8,873 nt of DNA from Eudoraea sp. (GTDB lineage Bacteria; Bacteroidota; Bacteroidia; Flavobacteriales; Flavobacteriaceae), in assembly GCA_013042125.1 (NCBI GenBank), contig JABDQS010000216.1, positions 1 through 8,873 on the forward strand, given 5' to 3'. This document shows positions 6,463-8,873 of this stretch, in pieces. The number at the start of each line of letters is the position of its first letter. The first letter of the stretch is position 1. The notes beneath the pieces were generated by a model. That model was given only the letters and a program-made list of their open reading frames with translations, was not told where the DNA came from and made no database searches. The position numbers and the translations under genes are program-made.

Positions 6463-7335
6463 ATGAGTACAGGAGGACTTCGATATCAATATGCCCGACT
6501 AAGCATAGCTGAAAAGCTTATTGTCGTTAATGTAGGCGTTTTTATTTTAAATGCCGTGCTGCCTTTTCTTTTAGGCTTTGGCAAGAATATTTTTTCACAG
6601 TGGTTTGAACTTCCTGTGAATTTATTGACATTCCTTACTCAACCTTGGTCAATTGTCACCTATTCCTTTTTCCATGCAGATATATGGCATCTATTCTGGA
6701 ACATGTTATTATTGTATTTCTCTGCCAGGATCTTCCTGAATTTATTTTCTTCCAGGAAATTGATCAATGTGTATTTTTTGGGGGTCATTCTGGGCGGACT
6801 TTTGTTTGTTGTAAGCTATAACATCTTTCCTGTCTTTTTGGGATCTAATACTGCCATTATTGGTGCTTCGGCAGGGGTCACTGCTGTCCTGATCTTTATT
6901 TGTGCCTATATTCCAAATCAGGTGGTGAGAGTGATCTTCTTCAATGTGAAATTGTGGTATATAGGAGCATTTTTTGTTCTGATCGATCTAATACAGATCC
7001 CGGGCAGTAATTCAGGGGGGCGCCTGGCTCACCTAGGTGGTGCCTTACTGGGATATGTTTACGCCCGGCAATTGACGAAAGGGAAGGATATTGGTGAGGG
7101 CTTTTCAAAGATGCTCGACGCACTAGGGGCATTCTTTAAACCGAGTGAGAAGAAAGCGCCCATGAAAACCGTATATAGAAAAACTAAGAGTGCGGCCAAA
7201 TCAAAAGTAGATTACGACAAAGAAAGCAGACAACGCAAAATAGATGCTATTCTGGATAAGATCAGTAAATCTGGTTACGAAAGCCTTTCAAAAGCAGAAA
7301 AGGATTTTCTTTTTAAGGCTGGTAAGGAAGAATGA
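6463..7335 (+). CDS. Rhomboid-family intramembrane serine protease (second copy, with C-terminal tail)
   Basis: This 290-residue protein is the second rhomboid in tandem. It has HADIWHLFWN at 71-80 (HxxxN, H76 and N80), GASA at 134-137 with the predicted nucleophile S136, and RLAHLGG at 187-193 with H190. The membrane core ends near residue 200. A basic linker follows, then a conserved-looking helical tail (about 257-287, DAILDKISKSGYESL and then KAEKDFLFKAG) resembling the small DUF6576 domain of Bacteroidota rhomboids. The tail is probably cytosolic. The gene starts right after the TAG of the first copy (TAGATG). The two rhomboids differ widely in sequence, so this is an old pair rather than a recent duplication. 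Its stop overlaps the next start by 4 bases (ATGA). Confidence 0.92.
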   Translation: MSTGGLRYQYARLSIAEKLIVVNVGVFILNAVLPFLLGFGKNIFSQWFELPVNLLTFLTQPWSIVTYSFFHADIWHLFWNMLLLYFSARIFLNLFSSRKLINVYFLGVILGGLLFVVSYNIFPVFLGSNTAIIGASAGVTAVLIFICAYIPNQVVRVIFFNVKLWYIGAFFVLIDLIQIPGSNSGGRLAHLGGALLGYVYARQLTKGKDIGEGFSKMLDALGAFFKPSEKKAPMKTVYRKTKSAAKSKVDYDKESRQRKIDAILDKISKSGYESLSKAEKDFLFKAGKEE

Positions 7336-8375
7336 TGAGATTTAAATCTAAGCCTTCTATTCTAAACAGACTTATTGTTTTTTCAAATTTGGCGTATCTC
7401 ATTGTTATGATCCTCATAGGAATTAATTTTTATTTTCCTCTCAGGTCCATGTCCATCCTTTTCATTCTTAATGTACTATACCCCTATTTATTACCCGGAT
7501 TTTTATTTTTTATTTTATACACTCTTTTAAAAAGATATAGAGTGTTGTTCACAATTAACAGCACCTTATTTCTGGCAATTTTTCTTCTTTTAGGTCCAAT
7601 CTATGTTTTAGGTGATTCAGGTATAAAAAAAACGGAAGGCAGTATTAAATTATTGACACTTAATGCCCTACACCTGCATGGCTACGGAATGCGAAATAAA
7701 GATTTGGGTTCAATTTTTGAGAAATTTATAGATACCAATAAACCGGATATAATTTGCTTGCAAGAGTTTTCAAGTACTTATAAAATCCCGTCGATAGTTG
7801 AGGAATATCCGTATTATTTCGTAAATAATAGGACCCGTTTAACAAATCATTCACCATTAACTATTTTTTCAAAATACCCAATTATTGGTAAAGGATCTCT
7901 TGACTTTGCTGATACAGGTAATAATTCGATCTACGTGGATCTGGCACTGCCAAAAGATACATTGCGGATTTATAACATTCATTTACAATCCTTAAAAGTA
8001 AGACCCGGGTCCATTAAAAGAGAAAGACCCTATAACCTCTTAAATAGGTTGGGATCTTCATATAAAATGCAGCTGCAGCAAGCAGAGATGGTAAAAAAGC
8101 ATTATATGAATTCACCATATAAAGTAATTTTATGCGGAGATTTTAACAATACCCAATATTCCGGGATCGTCCGACTAATCAGCAACGGCATGAAAGATAG
8201 TTTTTGGGAGAAAGGGAGTGGATTCGGATGGACCTACTTTTTTAAATTTTTACCTTTTAGAATAGACTATATTTTTACGGACAAGAGTTTCGAGATCCTG
8301 GATCATCAAAATTATGATATTAAATTATCTGACCATTATCCGGTCATGGCAACTATCAAATTAGGGAGTCATTAA
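7332..8375 (+). CDS. Membrane-anchored endonuclease/exonuclease/phosphatase-family protein
   Basis: The protein has 347 residues. The first ~95 carry about three hydrophobic segments (near 13-33, 41-66, 73-94). Residues 105-344 form a DNase I-like (EEP) fold: LTLNAL at 108-113 (N111), ICLQEF at 141-146 (metal-binding E145), YNIHLQS at 214-220 (H217), CGDFNNT at 268-274 (D270, N272), RIDYIF at 310-315 (D312) and SDHYPV at 333-338 (catalytic-type D334, H335). The set is complete, so hydrolysis of a phosphodiester or phosphomonoester is likely. The domain follows the third segment, so it probably faces the periplasm; substrate is unknown. ATG at 7332 overlaps the previous stop (ATGA); ATG at 7335 is an equal alternative. 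The gene is AT-richer than its neighbours. Its 3' end overlaps the convergent gene by 15 bp. Confidence 0.9.
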   Translation: MMRFKSKPSILNRLIVFSNLAYLIVMILIGINFYFPLRSMSILFILNVLYPYLLPGFLFFILYTLLKRYRVLFTINSTLFLAIFLLLGPIYVLGDSGIKKTEGSIKLLTLNALHLHGYGMRNKDLGSIFEKFIDTNKPDIICLQEFSSTYKIPSIVEEYPYYFVNNRTRLTNHSPLTIFSKYPIIGKGSLDFADTGNNSIYVDLALPKDTLRIYNIHLQSLKVRPGSIKRERPYNLLNRLGSSYKMQLQQAEMVKKHYMNSPYKVILCGDFNNTQYSGIVRLISNGMKDSFWEKGSGFGWTYFFKFLPFRIDYIFTDKSFEILDHQNYDIKLSDHYPVMATIKLGSH

Positions 8376-8675
8376 TAAACAATCTATTCCATCTGCCAGC
8401 ATATGGATCAATAAGCCTATCCCTATGATCCTCAAAGGTTTTATAAAAAGGAGAATAACATACAACGCCATAGCCCAATATTGATGCAGAAGATGGAAGT
8501 TGAGACTACATCGATCGGGATCAAAAATAGGCGTAGCCAGCAGATGATCTAGGTCTATCAATATGGCAGCCAGCATTATTAATATGATCTTTGTTCGGTT
8601 CTCTTTAAAAAAGAGGAATCCCACCGCTATAGGGAGTATAAAATGAATACCGTAGTGGAGAACAAATCTAAGCAT
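8361..8675 (-). CDS. Small polytopic membrane protein, DUF6122-like
   Basis: This 104-residue hydrophobic protein has about four membrane segments. A DLDHL motif lies at about 41-45, followed by HLLHQ (about 61-65) and HMLADGID (about 90-97). The spaced Asp/His residues recall the YdjM/DUF457 family of membrane-bound putative metal-dependent hydrolases, and Bacteroidota proteins of this size and motif pattern are called DUF6122. I place the family from memory; activity is unproven. I choose ATG at 8675-8673; a TTG one codon upstream (8678) is possible. The start lies inside the end of the WbqC-like gene (8-bp overlap), so translation is probably coupled. Its stop lies inside the 3' end of the convergent EEP gene. 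Confidence 0.8.
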   Translation of the reverse strand: MLRFVLHYGIHFILPIAVGFLFFKENRTKIILIMLAAILIDLDHLLATPIFDPDRCSLNFHLLHQYWAMALYVILLFIKPLRIIGIGLLIHMLADGIDCLLMTP

Positions 8676-8871
8676 CAAGGAAAGATAAGGAAACCTCTTC
8701 TAAATAGGTAGGCGCAGCCGTACCTTCATTAAATAGCAGATCTAAAATACTGAGGTTGCCTATAAATCCATGACGCTCAACAAATACCTGAGTATAGGGC
8801 TTTGGGGCAAATTTGACCGGTCTTTTTGCATTGACCATAAACCGTAAATCTAACGACTTTTCAGGCTTTGC
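8668..8871 (-). CDS. WbqC-like protein, C-terminal part (5' end outside window)
   Basis: The minus strand is open from the right edge to TAG at 8670-8668, giving the last 67 residues of a protein. The segment KPYTQVF, then RHGFIGNLSILDLLFNEG, is the characteristic C-terminal block of WbqC-family proteins, usually about 200-230 residues long, so roughly two thirds lie beyond the window. WbqC-like proteins occur in O-antigen and polysaccharide loci and in Bacteroidota core genomes; their biochemical role is not settled. The gene overlaps the start of the small membrane protein by 8 bp, implying one transcript. It is short here because the window ends, not because it is broken. Confidence 0.87.
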   Translation of the reverse strand, partial: AKPEKSLDLRFMVNAKRPVKFAPKPYTQVFVERHGFIGNLSILDLLFNEGTAAPTYLEEVSLSFLDA

Positions 8872-8873
8872 AT

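Noticed and set aside
8361..8678. TTG at 8678 as the start of the DUF6122-like gene
   Set aside because: An ATG is the very next codon and is the stronger start; the difference is a single residue.

Overview
The window looks like a core-chromosome segment of a member of Bacteroidota, most likely a marine-type Flavobacteriaceae. The signs are the gene set (a recF / DUF721 cluster, a TPR protein followed by ribH, mutL followed by two rhomboids, and a WbqC-like protein next to a small DUF6122-like membrane protein), weak Shine-Dalgarno sequences, and three copies of the TAnnTTTG promoter element typical of the phylum. I cannot name the genus. I see no mobile element, tRNA, rRNA, CRISPR array or phage gene.

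Layout. Bases 2-190 (+) are the 3' end of ndk (nucleoside diphosphate kinase). A hairpin at 210-237 with T runs on both strands separates it from a convergent three-gene minus-strand unit, read from right to left: recF (979-2058), a small lipocalin-like lipoprotein (561-977) and a DciA/DUF721 protein (266-559). These three genes are packed with 1-bp gaps. At 2059-2170 two outward-facing promoter elements serve recF and, on the plus strand, a membrane-anchored TPR protein (2171-2935) with ribH (2939-3424) 3 bp behind it. After a 153-bp gap with a third promoter element comes a tight plus-strand run: a small one-TM protein (3578-3868), mutL (3868-5718), two rhomboid-family proteins (5719-6462 and 6463-7335) and a membrane-anchored endonuclease/exonuclease/phosphatase-family protein (7332-8375). 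All junctions in this run abut or overlap. The right edge is a minus-strand pair, the C-terminal part of a WbqC-like protein (8668-8871) overlapping a small membrane protein (8361-8675). The latter overlaps the 3' end of the phosphatase-family gene tail to tail by 15 bp.

How the genes work together. The left half carries DNA maintenance functions: RecF for gap repair and DciA for helicase loading. MutL (mismatch repair) adds to this theme further right. ribH supplies one step of riboflavin synthesis away from the other rib genes. The rhomboids, TPR protein and EEP protein are envelope proteins that share operons with these genes without a clear functional link.

The most notable point is that the MutL C-terminal domain keeps a clamp-binding-like motif but departs from the consensus at key residues of the metal-dependent endonuclease site. 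No system that I would call wholly new is evident. Most of the window is an ordinary, conserved chromosomal neighbourhood.
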